Assembly (NCBI GenBank): GCA_035578905.1
Contig: JAQJVL010000202.1
Coordinates: 1-64,000, forward strand
Direction of reading: 5' to 3'
DNA: 64,000 bases
Source of the DNA: Stictocephala bisonia
Taxonomy: Eukaryota > Arthropoda > Insecta > Hemiptera > Membracidae
Within the stretch, counting starts at the first letter, position 1, and each line of letters begins with the position of its first letter. Below are positions 21,801 through 33,054 of this stretch, piece after piece. The notes beneath the pieces were generated by a model. That model was not told where the DNA came from. It made no database searches and was given only the letters and a program-made list of their open reading frames with translations. Both the position numbers and the translations under genes were made by a program.

Positions 21801-21938
21801 ACCAGTGCAACCTCTATATCAATACCAATTTGACAGTTAATTGTTTATAATAGTTTAATTAATCAGCTGTTGGAATAATAAACAACTGACATAGTTCTGA
21901 AGTAAATACCGGACCAAACCTAACCACAACCACGGTAA

Positions 21939-22200
21939 CTAGAAAGACGGTAGGTATCACGAAGAGGCTGCGCAGTAGATTGTGACGTCACATGGACGAA
22001 ATCACGTGGTTTGGTTATTTGATAAAATATTGGTAACTAAATCTCCAATCGCATGGAAGCATTCAGCTAAATAGTAGTCAAGTTATTTACCACTTATCGG
22101 CTGGAATTGTAAATTACGGGAATTTGTGTGTTTGTTGTTGCCATTTCACTCATGTGACGTCATAGGAGGTGCGCGTGATACAAACCGTCTTCTTTCCTAG
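21939..22200. mobile_element. 262-bp MITE with about 60-bp degenerate TIRs containing CRE sites
   Basis: The left end CTAGAAAGACGGTAGGTATCACG and the right end in reverse complement, CTAGGAAAGAAGACGGTTTGTATCACGC, are related. The match continues to GTGACGTCACATGGACGAAAT and ATGACGTCACATGAGTGAAAT. Each arm therefore holds one TGACGTCA. No target-site duplication was seen. Confidence 0.65.
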
Positions 22201-22659
22201 GGCTACTGTGACCACAACGCACTCTTGCATAATACAGATGCAAGAATGTACATTTTTTTATTACTGAATGCAAAAAGCCCAATATAAATCAACGTAAACC
22301 CCGTACTAAGGACGGTTACTGTGCTAGTAGGATATATAAATAATTGGAATACCTGCCATATAACAAGTAAATAATTATTATATGAACGACATAAATAAAA
22401 ATACATGAAAAATAGCTAGACACTTTCTTTTGAAATTTACTAACTACAACAACCTATTAGTATTTTACACTTATTACTTTAGTAAATATTCAAAATTAAT
22501 ACTATAGTAAACAATAAAGCGTCTTTACGTACAAACACAAAGCATGAGGAACATTCTAACAGAACTAGTGGCATTCCCTGCCTATCGCCAAAAGACCTTT
22601 TCAGCCTTTCCAGCATTAAACTAAATTATTCAGAATTAAAGATTCTAATTACCTCATTA

Positions 22660-23050
22660 AATTATATAGTATTCTACTGGACAGCCCTCGCTTCGCTACC
22701 GGGAGGTTCTCTACGCTTGATTACCCTTCTCTCCGTGGCTATCTATAAGCCATCACATCATTATAAAAGCTCAGCCTACTGCCGTTCTACTATATTACAC
22801 AGTTTTATTTTCTAAAAAAAACAAACGTATAGTTTACTTTATAAGATTGCAAAGTTGTGCAATCATATCAGAGTTTGTAGAAATGATATTATACATTTCA
22901 CAATAAAAACGAAATGAATGGAATTTCGAGTATTCTTTCCTTAGTGGGTCTCAAAATAAAGCCTAACTTCTCATCAAATTCTATCAAAATCTGTTCTGTG
23001 ATTCATTGGTTCTGGAGATTTCGTGATCAGTCAGTCCATCGTTTTTTGGA
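22660..23050 (+). repeat. Dispersed family F, copy 1
   Basis: Shares GACAGCCCT.GCTTC.CTACGG, TACCCTTC.CTCCGTGG, a CACAATAAA block, GGAATGGAATTTCGAG or a relative, and ATCAAAATCTGTTCTGTGAT with 26770-27200, same orientation. A 60-codon frame inside (22914-23096) runs into the next element and is not a gene. Confidence 0.6.
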
Positions 23051-23055
23051 TTATA

Positions 23056-24481
23056 CAGTGTGGAAGAAAGTCCCGGAAAAGATTATTAATTTCTGAACGA
23101 TTGCAGATAAAGCAATGAAACTTGGCACATCAATGCAAAACCTATTAATCTACTTTTTGAAGTAACTACACTTTTTCTGTCATATCCGGGGGATGCCCCA
23201 CAAGGAGTCAGAAGAAAATCTTAAATGGGAGCATAGGTCGAGTAGTACATCAAATTAAAGGTTTATAGCAATATATAAACCCATAAATCTGAACTCAAAA
23301 TGTTCACTCTTTAAAAAATTGTGCTGGTTTAAAGTTTTAAAAAGATACAATGAAAGTCCTTTTTTAGTCGGTTTATTATTATTTTCTTAGTTCAGGTTGG
23401 GAAAGTCCAACTTTTTTATTTGAGATATTTTAGGACATTTTGTGACTTTTCATTTTCAATCAATGATGGTCCACAAGGAGGTCGACAAAAATATTAAAAC
23501 TAGCATAGGTCAAGATTTACATCATTTTAAAGGGGCTGTCTATCACAGATGAATACCACAAACAGCATTCCAAAAGGTTGATGCAGTACAAAATGGCAGA
23601 TGCTCGAAACTTTCTTGGTTTTAGTAAGGCATTGCATTAGTATCCTCAATGTAAGTGCACTTCTAAATAAAAAAATTCTGCTCCGTGCATTATATCTCTC
23701 ATACATGAACATTATGAAAAGTGTGTCATGTTAAAGAGTTAGCAATTGAAACATTTACTCTAAAAGTATTTGATAAGCATCACTTACATACATTCAAATC
23801 TTTGAACATCTGCCATTTTGTATTAGATAAACCAATTTTAGTGGTATTTGTGGTAGTCATATGTGCTAGACAACCCATTTGAAATGATGTACATCTTGAC
23901 CTGCTAGTTTTAATATTTTTGTCGACCTCTTTGTGAACCACAGGAAGTGAAGAGTCACCAACTATCCAAAAAAACTATTTCTTAAGTCCAATAGGCATTT
24001 TTTATTTTATTTATTCCTAAGACGCCAATAGCCAAGATTTGGGTGAATATGGATTTCGAATGAGTGTAATGAGTGAAGATGAACGAGTGTAGTCATTGAT
24101 ACTACCTGAGTATATTTACAAAGTTGAACTTTCCAAACTTGAACTAAGAAAATAATAATAACCGACTAAAACAGGTCTTTCGTTGTATGTTTTTAACACT
24201 TTAAACCAGTGCCGTTTTTTAAAGAGTGAACCTTTTCAGTTCGGATTTGTGGGTTTATGTTCTACCTCTACAGATCTTTAATTTGATCCTACTACTTGAC
24301 CTATGCTCTCATTTAAGATTTTCTTCTCGCTCCTTGAGGGCCATCCCCTTATATGATAGAAAAACTGTAGTTACATAAAAAAATAGATTAATAGGTGCAG
24401 TAATGATGTTCCATGTTTTATTGCTTTATCTGTAATCGTTCAGAAATTAATAATCTGTTCCGGGACTTTTCTTCCACACTG
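23056..24481. mobile_element. 1.43-kb snapback element, nearly one continuous palindrome
   Basis: Both ends are CAGTGTGGAAGAAAGTCCC.GG type, flanked by TA (23054-23055 and 24482-24483). The outer arms (23056-23420 and 24113-24481) and inner arms (about 23465-23625 and 23795-23955) are reverse complements, so nearly the whole element folds on itself around a centre near 23700-23770. Shared inner landmarks are GAGGTCGACAAAAATATTAAAACTAGCA and ACAAAATGGCAGATG. The right arm alone is interrupted by a SINE B fragment (24005-24112). There is no coding capacity. The TA duplication points to the Tc1/mariner superfamily. Confidence 0.85.
24005..24112 (-). repeat. SINE B fragment inside the snapback right arm
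   Basis: Starts TTATTCCTAAGACGCC and continues through GATGAACGAGTGTAGTCATTG, the tail part of SINE B on the minus strand. It is absent from the other arm, so it arrived after the palindrome formed. Confidence 0.75.
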
Positions 24482-24718
24482 TATAATTTAGGATCGTAGA
24501 ATTTTCTTGTCGACCACCACAATAAGTAGAAAACTGAACTGAAAATATTACAGCCAAACATTTTAATTTAATGACACATTAAAATGTCCTGTTAGCTTTT
24601 TAAAAATATTTTATCGTTCCCCAGCACTCAACACCGAAGTAGAGTGTAGGGTAAAGGCCTTCCCGTGCCCTTAACGGTAAAATATTAAGCAATAAAGACC
24701 TTACTACACAGTTTCGTA

Positions 24719-25162
24719 CAGAGGCGGATTTTTTGTCACCTCAAGCGTTAAAATTGATTGAAAAAAGTGGGAGGAGTTAAGTAAACAAAAAACTGTTTTG
24801 CGTATTTTATGTAAGGATGTAAAATACTTTGTTTAAGTTATTTTGATTTTGTTTTATATGACTCATTTTTATTTTTATTTTTTTGATGTTACAATATTCA
24901 AATATATATACTATTTTCTGTGGTTAAGAAGTAGAGAGGACTAAATAGTCCTAACTTCGCCAGATTAAAAAAAAGGCTTATTTCATTTCAGAATATAACT
25001 CAGTAAGAGGTGCTCAGGGGGTGCGAGGTTTATATTTCATGTTTAGGGCAGCGTTGCCTTTTTAAATGGTGATTCTGATGCAAGGCACATTGTCACTGAA
25101 ATGCGCAGTGTCGGGACAGAGGGGGCTAACGCGCCCCAAATGGCTCCATAAATCCGCCCTAC
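24719..25162. mobile_element. Possible hAT-like nonautonomous element
   Basis: The left end reads CAGAGGCGGATTTTTTGTCACC. At about 25140-25162 the sequence GGCTCCATAAATCCGCCCTA gives, in reverse complement, TAGGGCGGATTTATGGAGCC. CAGRGGCGGATTT ends are common for insect hAT elements. The match is short and no 8-bp duplication was found, so this is tentative. A retroelement 3' tail (24925-24990) lies inside it. Confidence 0.3.
24925..24990 (+). repeat. Retroelement 3' tail, second copy
   Basis: Matches 16705-16760 (AAGTAGAGAGGACTAAATAGTCCTAACTTCGCCAGATTAAA). Simple A-rich sequence follows. Confidence 0.45.
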
Positions 25163-25164
25163 TA

Positions 25165-26770
25165 GCCCCGCAGACAATGGACTTACAGAGCCGATTGTTT
25201 TTAAGCAACCGGGAACCTGAAAGGTCTGAAGCTGAATCGTCAAAGTTGTAGCAGAAACAATGTTTACATTGCAACAGTACATGATGAAAAATGTTTAGTT
25301 TAAACGTTTAAAAGAGAATTTGTCGTTAGCTCTTGGACGGGGAGGCGGTAGTCCTATCTTGCCAATGTTAACAAAAGTACCGATTTATCATGATCCAACA
25401 GACTAATCAGCATAATATTTTCTATCCAACATGAATCTAAGCAACCACTGAGTTTTTTTTTTTTTTTGTGTGTATGTATGATGACAAATTTGATTGTTAG
25501 GATTTTTTGTTTGACACATGTTGAAATGTCAAAATTGAATATTTTAGTATATTTTTTAAGTGTCTTAAAATATTATGAATATTCTGAAAAAAACTCAGTA
25601 AGTTTAAAAATACTAATATAAGTTTTTTTTTTTAATTTTCAAGTTGATTGACCTTGTAGTTCTTAAGAAACGTGTACCTTTGTGTGTAAAATCTATTAAA
25701 TATTATTTTCGGGAAATCGCAAAAAACTACTATGATGTAGTTATGTTCTGTAACAATTTCACCTGTACATTATTTTTAATGGGTTTTTATAGTTCAAGTT
25801 GGTCTTCATATAATTAGAATAGGCTACAATTATTTTTCTAATTTGAAGTATTTAGGCCTTATCATGTTAGAAATGTTGTACAGTATGTCAAAAGTAATGT
25901 ATCGTACGTTAATAGACAATGATGAGTGAAAAATCGTAAAAAAGTTAAATCTTATACCTAAACCTGTTTTGGGTTTAGAAGGGTTTTCTAAGAAAGATAA
26001 TAGAGAAAAATATGAAATACAACTTAAATCTAGTTCAAAAACAAAACCTATATCTTTTATAGTAAAACAAAAACAAGTTATCAATAAAACATTTCACTTT
26101 GCGAAGCACCAAAACAGTAAAAAAGAAAAACACAAAACAAAACGATAAACAACACACGTTTGTCAAAATATATGCAATTCAAGTTAGGGCAGGTCTTTTA
26201 GTGCAAGAAAACTTAATAACAGCCTCATAAAATAAAAAGTTATTTTTATTAAGAAAAACGTGTTAGTGAAGCTGTCAAAAATATTCTCCTAAACATGATT
26301 TATTCATATTTTAAAACAAATTTTCTGTACCTATACAATTGTAATATATACAAGTGTTATACATCACTGTATTCAGAAAATGTAGCCTAATACAATAGAC
26401 GATGAAACAAAATTTTTAAATATTTGTTTGAGGTACAGCCTTCTCTTTAAAAAATATTAATTGTCCTAATATGGTAGTAGAATCAAGCAAACTAGGCTCG
26501 TCTAACTGGATGTATTTTATTTTTTCTTTATCATGTTACTAATAAATTATTTTATTGACTTCAAATTCAGACTCATGTCTGATAAAAATAGTTCAAGTGT
26601 GAGTTCAAATTAATTAATAGTTTGCCTTGAACTTGTTACAATCTTTACACATCATGAATCATTGGAAAACCAAGTTTCACAATGATTATTGATTTTTTAA
26701 AGTTTGAAATTTTTTTATAACCAAGATAAATATGTGTTCAACTAATTGAGAACATTTTCACTTAAGTTTG
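25165..26770. other. AT-rich DNA without recognisable features
   Basis: No repeat shared with the rest of the window and no credible gene. An 84-codon minus-strand frame (25830-26084) is lysine/phenylalanine-rich and unrecognised. Confidence 0.4.
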
Positions 26771-27460
26771 CTCCTATTCTATTACTAGCCGACAGCCCTT
26801 GCTTCACTACGGGGTGGTTCTCTTCTCTTGCTTACCATTCCCTCCGTGGTTCTCTCTAAACCATAACAACACCACAAAAGATCGTACTGTTGCCGTCCTC
26901 CAAGATAACAAAGTGATAGTCTAGAAAACCATTTAAGTCTACTTTAGGGTTATGCAAAGTGATTAGAAATTACCTTAAACATTCACAATAAACACTAAAT
27001 TAGCCAAGCTTTTTTCACATGTGTATTTATTTATTTTTTATCAGCTGTTTGAAATAAATTAAATTGATGTTCTTATGAAAAAAAGGAAACAATGCAAGAC
27101 TGTCTCTTAGGAATGGAATTTCGAGAAATCCTTTTTTTAGCGGGTCTCTGTCTTACAAAAGCTAGCATTCATACACATTTATCAAAATCTGTTGTGTAAT
27201 CAAACATACAAAATAAACATGTTTATTTATTTACAAAACAGATGTTATTAATATACTTAAATCAAACAAATGTAATCCTTATGGAACAATCTTTTAGGGG
27301 CATTTTCTACTCGTTAGGAGTATTTTATCGAAATATAAATATTTTACTTTTCCTATTTAGCCTACAACAAACATTTGTACCAAATTTCAGCTCTGTAGGA
27401 TTACGGAAAGTGGTAGCGTTAGTAATGAATGACTGAGAGCTTTCTCCTTTATATTATATA
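26770..27460 (+). repeat. Dispersed family F, copy 2
   Basis: The first 430 bp match 22660-23050. The last part (27360-27460) reads CCAAATTTCAGCTCTGTAGG, then GAATGACTGAGAGC and TTTATATTATATAGAGATAG, resembling the 3' end at 7200-7270 of the fold-back family. The two families may therefore share a tail. Confidence 0.55.
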
Positions 27461-27464
27461 GAGA

Positions 27465-28189
27465 TAGTATTTTTGTATAAAATTGTGACCTCAAAACAGA
27501 CTTTACCTTATAATATATAATTACCAACTCATATAACTTATGAATTAGCTTAATCATATAGTTTTTAATTGTGTTTAATTTACTCTTGTCCTTAGGTATT
27601 TGAATTGTGTTCAATCTGTTATATCATGAGAAGTGAGTGTTGTTAATATCGCATTAGAGTTACATTGCCTTAGCTAGGGTCAGTTCTGGTACTCTAATAT
27701 GTATTTAGCCATGTTTCATTGTTGTGCATTTGCACGTGTTGTGTTGTGCTTTACTTAAAATAAATATTATAATCCAATCTGCGGCAAACCGTCCAGAATG
27801 TGACAAGTCCAAATAATGTGGTCGGAATGAATTATCTTCAATTCAACAAAAAATCATGTATAAAAAATTCTGGAGTAAACTCCAGTTCTTAACTGTGCGT
27901 GCACACGCTCTATTAATATGCTGACCTAACCAACCTACGCGCACACTCGTTTAAAAATACTCACTGTCTGTATATTAGCTGTATACTGACCTTCCCACTC
28001 ACCTACATGCAATCACTAAATACGTCAGATTAGGGCTCAATTTTGAAACGTGATAAAATACTTTTAAAATAAATATCTTTTAGTTGCTAAGAGACTTTAA
28101 TTATAAAGAGGTAAAATATGAATATAACAAAATATATAATTTATTTTCTACTCTGAGCTCCTTCTATTCAAATGTTGCACTCTGTTATC

Positions 28190-28190
<1 letters not shown>
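27465..28190. other. AT-rich DNA without recognisable features
   Basis: Nothing supportable was seen apart from the adjoining TA microsatellite. Confidence 0.4.

Positions 28191-28191
<1 letters not shown>

Positions 28192-28253
<62 letters not shown>
28192..28253. repeat. (TA)n microsatellite
   Basis: About thirty TA units. The frame encoding alternating Ile-Tyr residues across it is an artefact. Confidence 0.95.
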
Positions 28254-28255
<2 letters not shown>

Positions 28256-28410
28256 CAGTTGTATTTAAAGAATTATTATATACTTAACTTATTTATTTTA
28301 TTTACACTTGAAAATGACCATAAAGTTGAAACATGTTGTGTTTAATCAATTTTAATAAAAAACGTTAAAGGGTACTCAGTTTTTAATTGTATTACATCAT
28401 TTATATATAT

Positions 28411-28514
28411 ATAGTACGAGTGAACGTCACACAACACAATATAAGCACGAAATGTACAAATATTATGTACTTATATTGTAATATATTTGTGTTGTGTGAC
28501 GTTTACTTGTACTT
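28411..28514. repeat. About 104-bp imperfect palindrome
   Basis: The left arm AGTACGAGTGAACGTCACACAACACAA and the right arm AGTACAAGTAAACGTCACACAACACAA (reverse complement) differ at two positions. The pairing resumes toward the centre (AATATAAGCAC with GTACTTATATT). It is probably a tiny MITE or a hairpin-forming relic. Confidence 0.8.
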
Positions 28515-29087
28515 TATATGTATCAACACGTATTATGCTAATTAAAAAACTACCCATATACAACAATTTATATTTTAATTCATTTTCTAGGTCCACTAAA
28601 ATATTTAATTAACAAAAATTACCCAAGAAAACGTTTCATTGATAAATCAGATTTTTAAAATGCCGACGTCCCATTATTGCAAGCTTGGAGTCGTAGCATC
28701 CAAATGCAATATCCCATTCAAGGCAAAATTATGCATTTTGCCACACTAATCATTATGCACCTCAGGGAAAAGATGTTTATATGAACTTATGGAAACAACG
28801 CTCTGTGGAATAATACTGATGTTAGTACAACCCAGGGATGTTTATTAACAGCTTTGTTTATGACTACGTAAATCGTGTTTCCTCATTGTACCTTAAAAAT
28901 AAAAAAATCCTTTACAATATTTAAGTAATTCTAGTTGTATATCTTCTTTGAAAATAAAAGATTATCATAATATTTATCCTGACGACAGCGTTGGTTTTTT
29001 TAAATAATTTCTTTTTTAAATTATTTGTTTTTATGTTTACTCTATTATCTATACGCTCTCAAAATTCTCGTTATAAAATGTATAGTT

Positions 29088-29330
29088 TTTTTTTTAAGGA
29101 GAAGCCGATCTCATTGTTAACCTTAACTCTGTCCATTCCTCATATACAGATATCGGTGTATCCATCCTCCAACTGTTGATCTGTGCGCCGAATTTATCAG
29201 ACAGAGTAAATGAAGAATCAGTACAGTAAAAGGTGAATATAACTGATAAAAAATAACGGTCAAGATCAGGATTCGAATCTGTGCTATCAAAGCTTAAAGC
29301 TTTTTGAAGTTATACTTCTTTGCGCCCGTT
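29088..29330 (-). repeat. tRNA-derived SINE, copy 2
   Basis: Its body matches 8934-9146 (ACTCTGTCCATTCCTCATA, TTGATCTGTGCG, GACAGAGTAA, ACAGTAAAAGGTGAATAT) with a box B type GGATTCGAAT. The tRNA-like head beyond about 29290 is replaced by unrelated sequence. A T-run at the left is its A-tail on the minus strand. The 62-codon frame 28991-29179 is spurious. Confidence 0.75.
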
Positions 29331-29639
29331 AGACACTTTGGGATGGGATGTTGGTCGAGAAACCGCGTCACGCTGAAAAGTAAGAACAAATTTTTAAGAA
29401 CTATCGATTAATCGATTGTTAATCGAAGAAATTTAATCGAAGAAATTACTGATAATGATAATATAGGTGTATAATATAATAATGAAGTCACGTATAATAT
29501 ATTGAAGATAAATATATTGAATAATATTGAAAAATGTCTTATATTTCATTTATATATCCTGTCTGTTTGTGTGCGTGAGTGGGTGTATGAGAATGGCCAA
29601 AGAAGTATAACTTCCACCGTGTGGTCCGACGCACACCCA

Positions 29640-29882
29640 ATTTTTTTTTTTTTTTTTTTTTAAGGGGAGGCCAATGGTTTTTAACCTTACTCTGTCCCTT
29701 CCCCATATACAGCATCGTTGATCTGTGCTCTAATTTATCAGATAGACTAAGGGGGGAGGGTAATTCTTACAGTACAAGGTGAATATTACTCATAAAAACT
29801 AACATCCAAGATCAGGATTCAAACTGCGATCTCTAACTCGGGTACAAAATCCTACCGTCCTAGAACGCTTGGTCTCTGGCTC
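29640..29882 (-). repeat. tRNA-derived SINE, copy 3, with A-tail
   Basis: A 22-base T-run at the left is the A-tail on the minus strand. The body is as in copies 1 and 2. The head at the right gives CAGAGACCAAGCGTTCTAGG in reverse complement, a decayed box A. It lies only about 310 bp from copy 2 in the same orientation. Confidence 0.8.
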
Positions 29883-29884
29883 TT

Positions 29885-30590
29885 CCTCTACTGTCTTATA
29901 ACTTATTTTCCTTTTAAGATCATGTATGTGGGCGTTATTTCATCTTATTTTTATACATCATATGGATTTCAACGCCAGCTATCAAAAGAGGAGAGGGAAA
30001 ATTGAACACTGGATAGAAAATCTACAATCTAAAAAAATAAAATGTAATGTGCAAAGTCGTTTGTCTTAGTGTTTCAATGATTACTACACGTCATAGAGCT
30101 AAGTCCAGTGAAACTACCGATCAACACCTGCTTCACCGGTTGTATGAAAACTAAATACTTGGATAGAGTAGGAATCTCCTTGAAAAGAGCGCGATGAAAA
30201 ATCATTAACTAAGTAATCCATAATTTAAATGTCATCTCCGCAATCAATTACTGATCATTTGCAATTTTCCAATTGTTTTTCTTACAAATCCTGTTTTTTG
30301 TTTTTTTCTGTTCAAGCTTGTCCAACAGATGAAGTAAAAACTACCACTTATGAGATCAGCTGATTGCACAGTGGCAAGGGGTCGGACCTTACGTCTGCGC
30401 CAGTTCCGTATCCGACAAAATCCCACATTCACATTGGTTCCATATACTATTAATCTCGCCAAACATTACTTAAAACCCAGCTAAATAAGCCTAGATTTCC
30501 TGTCAGTACAGGACTCGTAATTATGTATATTAAATTATGGAAATAAGAGAAATCTTAGAAAGCTTCAACAGGTTCACGAGGAAAAAGCGT
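29885..30590. other. Unassigned DNA
   Basis: No repeat or gene recognised. A 72-codon minus-strand frame (30244-30462) is unsupported. Confidence 0.4.
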
Positions 30591-30591
30591 T

Positions 30592-30770
30592 TGTTCCTTA
30601 ACGTTTAGCCCTGGCTATTGGGCTATTAATAAATAGCTCTCTCTGAGGAACAGTTGATCTTAGTTAGTAACAATGACTACACTCGTTCATCTACACTCAT
30701 TCACCCTTCATGTTCGCCCATATCTTGACGATCGGCGTCTTAATAATGAATAATATTACTATTAGTCGTG
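30592..30770 (+). repeat. SINE B, tail part
   Basis: CCTGGCTATTGGGCTATTAATAAATAG, then ACAATGACTACACTCGTTCATC, then ATCTTGACGATCGGCGTCTTA and an AATGAATAAT end. The head with box B is missing. Confidence 0.75.
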
Positions 30771-31069
30771 GTAGACTGCGTAAATTAGCTTTAGAAAATC
30801 AAAGTAAAACATTTAAATTGTCCAATACTATAATGTAAAATTTTTAATTAGTAAATGATATAGAAAAAATTCTACACACTTTTAGAGAAAGTGTTGATTG
30901 TTTAAATCTTATTGACTTAAATTAATTGCGATAAGTAAAAATTATATGTAGAGTTAATGGTAATGAAATAAAATTTAAAATACCCTTGAAAACTTTTAGT
31001 ATAGTGTTATTCCAATTTTTTGTTTTATTCTCTAAATCCTATATTAAAACTTCTTTGTAATACTTTCAC

Positions 31070-31476
31070 CAGAGGCTGTCGGCCATGTTGGTTTTAATCC
31101 CATAAGAACAATGTTATTTGCGAATCCATATTTTCTCGTTATTTATTGACCAAAAGTTGTGTAAGGCTTGTCATTTTAAACGTTATCATATTACGCACTG
31201 GGTTTGATTTTGATATTTTGAATACATACGCCTAGTTTTAGAAAAATAGGTAGAAATACAAATTTCAAACTGAATATTTTTTATATTTTTTTGTATAAAA
31301 CTATTAAAGAATTTGCAAAGCAATTCCAACGCGTAATTTTATTCTTGGACAAATGCAACTTTTTTGGAAAACTCCGTTAAAAATAACGGTTTAGTTTGGA
31401 TACGCGTGATCGTATGTCCGGTTCGAAAATAACATTGTTCTTATGGGATTCAAACCAACATGACCGAAAGCCTCTG
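31070..31476. mobile_element. 407-bp MITE with 55-bp TIRs
   Basis: The left arm (31070-31124) begins CAGAGGCTGTCGGCCATGTT and the right arm (31422-31476), in reverse complement, CAGAGGCTTTCGGTCATGTT. Only about five mismatches occur over 55 bp. CAGAG-type ends suggest hAT, but no 8-bp target duplication is visible, so the superfamily is open. It has no coding content. Confidence 0.85.
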
Positions 31477-31824
31477 AAGACTCCTAACAATTTGTTGTAA
31501 AGCTGGATTTTGAAATAATTGATTTAATGTAGATTAATACCATGTTATTCACGTTTGAGACTATCCAGTTGGATTTTACAGAAGTCAAACAAAGTATGAG
31601 TGATTCCTTCGTTGGATTTCTCGTGGTAGATGATAAGGGTTATTTTGATACTACAACCTAGGCCCATCCATTATATATATCCACCACAACTCCTACAGTT
31701 CTACCTATTTTTTCCGAGAGCACAAATACGATGGGGAAATGTACATAAGTCTTATGTACATTGAATTTGAGGCTATCATCGTTAATGCTGCCTAAATTTA
31801 AAAGTGATTGTATTTATATTGTTT

Positions 31825-31990
31825 ATTCTTAAGACGCCGATCGTCAAGATATTGGCGAATATGGATTTCGAATGAGTGTAGTTGAGTGAATGTATTATTC
31901 AACTACAAGTGAATGTATTACAAACTAAGGCCGACTGTACCTTGAAAATGTCATTAATTAATAGCCCAATGACAAATGAACACCTGGTGG
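31825..31990 (-). repeat. SINE B, tail part
   Basis: Begins TTATTCTTAAGACGCCGATC and includes AATAGCCCAATG. Within it a small local duplication (ACTACAAGTGAATGTATTA) is inserted. Confidence 0.65.
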
Positions 31991-32239
31991 TTATCAGCTG
32001 ATCCCTTTCTAAATGTGTTACGACTCTGATTGGGATCGAACTGAGAATATTTAGCTTATGAAAATGGGATCAAACCAACTAAGCTACCGACCAATTTAAA
32101 ACTAGTTGTAGTAAGTATTTAACTATTTACTTGCGTTAGTTGACAAAGGATGGAAGCACAAAACAATCTTTTATGCTAAAAATATTTTATAGCGTAATAT
32201 AAGCCACTATTAAGTATGCGAAGGAAGTGATAAAAGTGT

Positions 32240-32351
32240 TGTAAAATGGGCGATAAGGCCGGAGAGGAAAGTCGTGTCCGGTCGCGCTGCACCAGTACTT
32301 CCGGAATACCGAGCGTACAAACACGGAGCGCGTGCCATTGTACGTATAAAA
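32240..32351 (+). promoter_or_regulatory. CpG-rich patch followed by TATAAAA
   Basis: About 100 bp rich in CG dinucleotides (GTCCGGTCGCGCTGC, CCGAGCGTAC, GGAGCGCGTGCC) ends in GTATAAAACG at 32344-32353. In AT-rich, CpG-poor surroundings this could be a core promoter or a transposon end. No downstream exon was found, so the call is weak. Confidence 0.2.
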
Positions 32352-32559
32352 CGTTTATAACATATTGTGTGATGTATATAACTTTTGTGATTTAAATTAT
32401 CATTATGAAATATTTTTGTGGTTTTTCTTGTACTCAGTTTTGTTTAAATTAGTTCGGAAGAAAGGAAACGATTTTGGAATAGTCCAATTGTTGTACAGTG
32501 AACCTAATTGATGTCCCGGATATACCATTTAAACAAATCATAAGTTATGAATAAAATAA

Positions 32560-33053
32560 ATAATTCGAAAGAATTGGTACAAACTTTCCCCCATATTAAA
32601 CACTACAAAATCAAAACTTTGAAAAATTACCAGTTTGATTTCCAAATATGTTTTTTGCCATACTCAAAAACTAGTCAAGTTAGAGACATGTAGTTTTAAC
32701 TAAAATATTTTAAATTTTAGTTTACATCTTTTTTGAAAACTTAATCAAAATCGTTAACGTTGCTTTTGAGAAAATTCCATTTTTGTATGATTTTCCCATT
32801 AAAATAAAAAAACTAAAATTAAAAAAACTAAAAGTTATAAAATAGTCATAAAAATGTATCCATCCGTTCAGTCTCCAGCGAACTGCACATATACACAGAC
32901 AGAACACATATGGACAGACACAAAAATATGTTTATTTTCGAAAACACCCACTTTTGCGTTCAGGACACCCTAAAATGGATTTTTAGACAAACTTGTAAAC
33001 ATTTTTTTTACGATCACAATACTTTCTCTATGCTAACGCATAAGGTAGAAAGT
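32560..33053 (+). mobile_element. Dispersed family A copy
   Basis: A full set of landmarks, ending with the palindrome CTTTCTCTATGCTAACGCATAAGGTAGAAAG. The minus-strand 61-codon frame in it is noncoding. Confidence 0.8.
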
Positions 33054-33054
33054 T

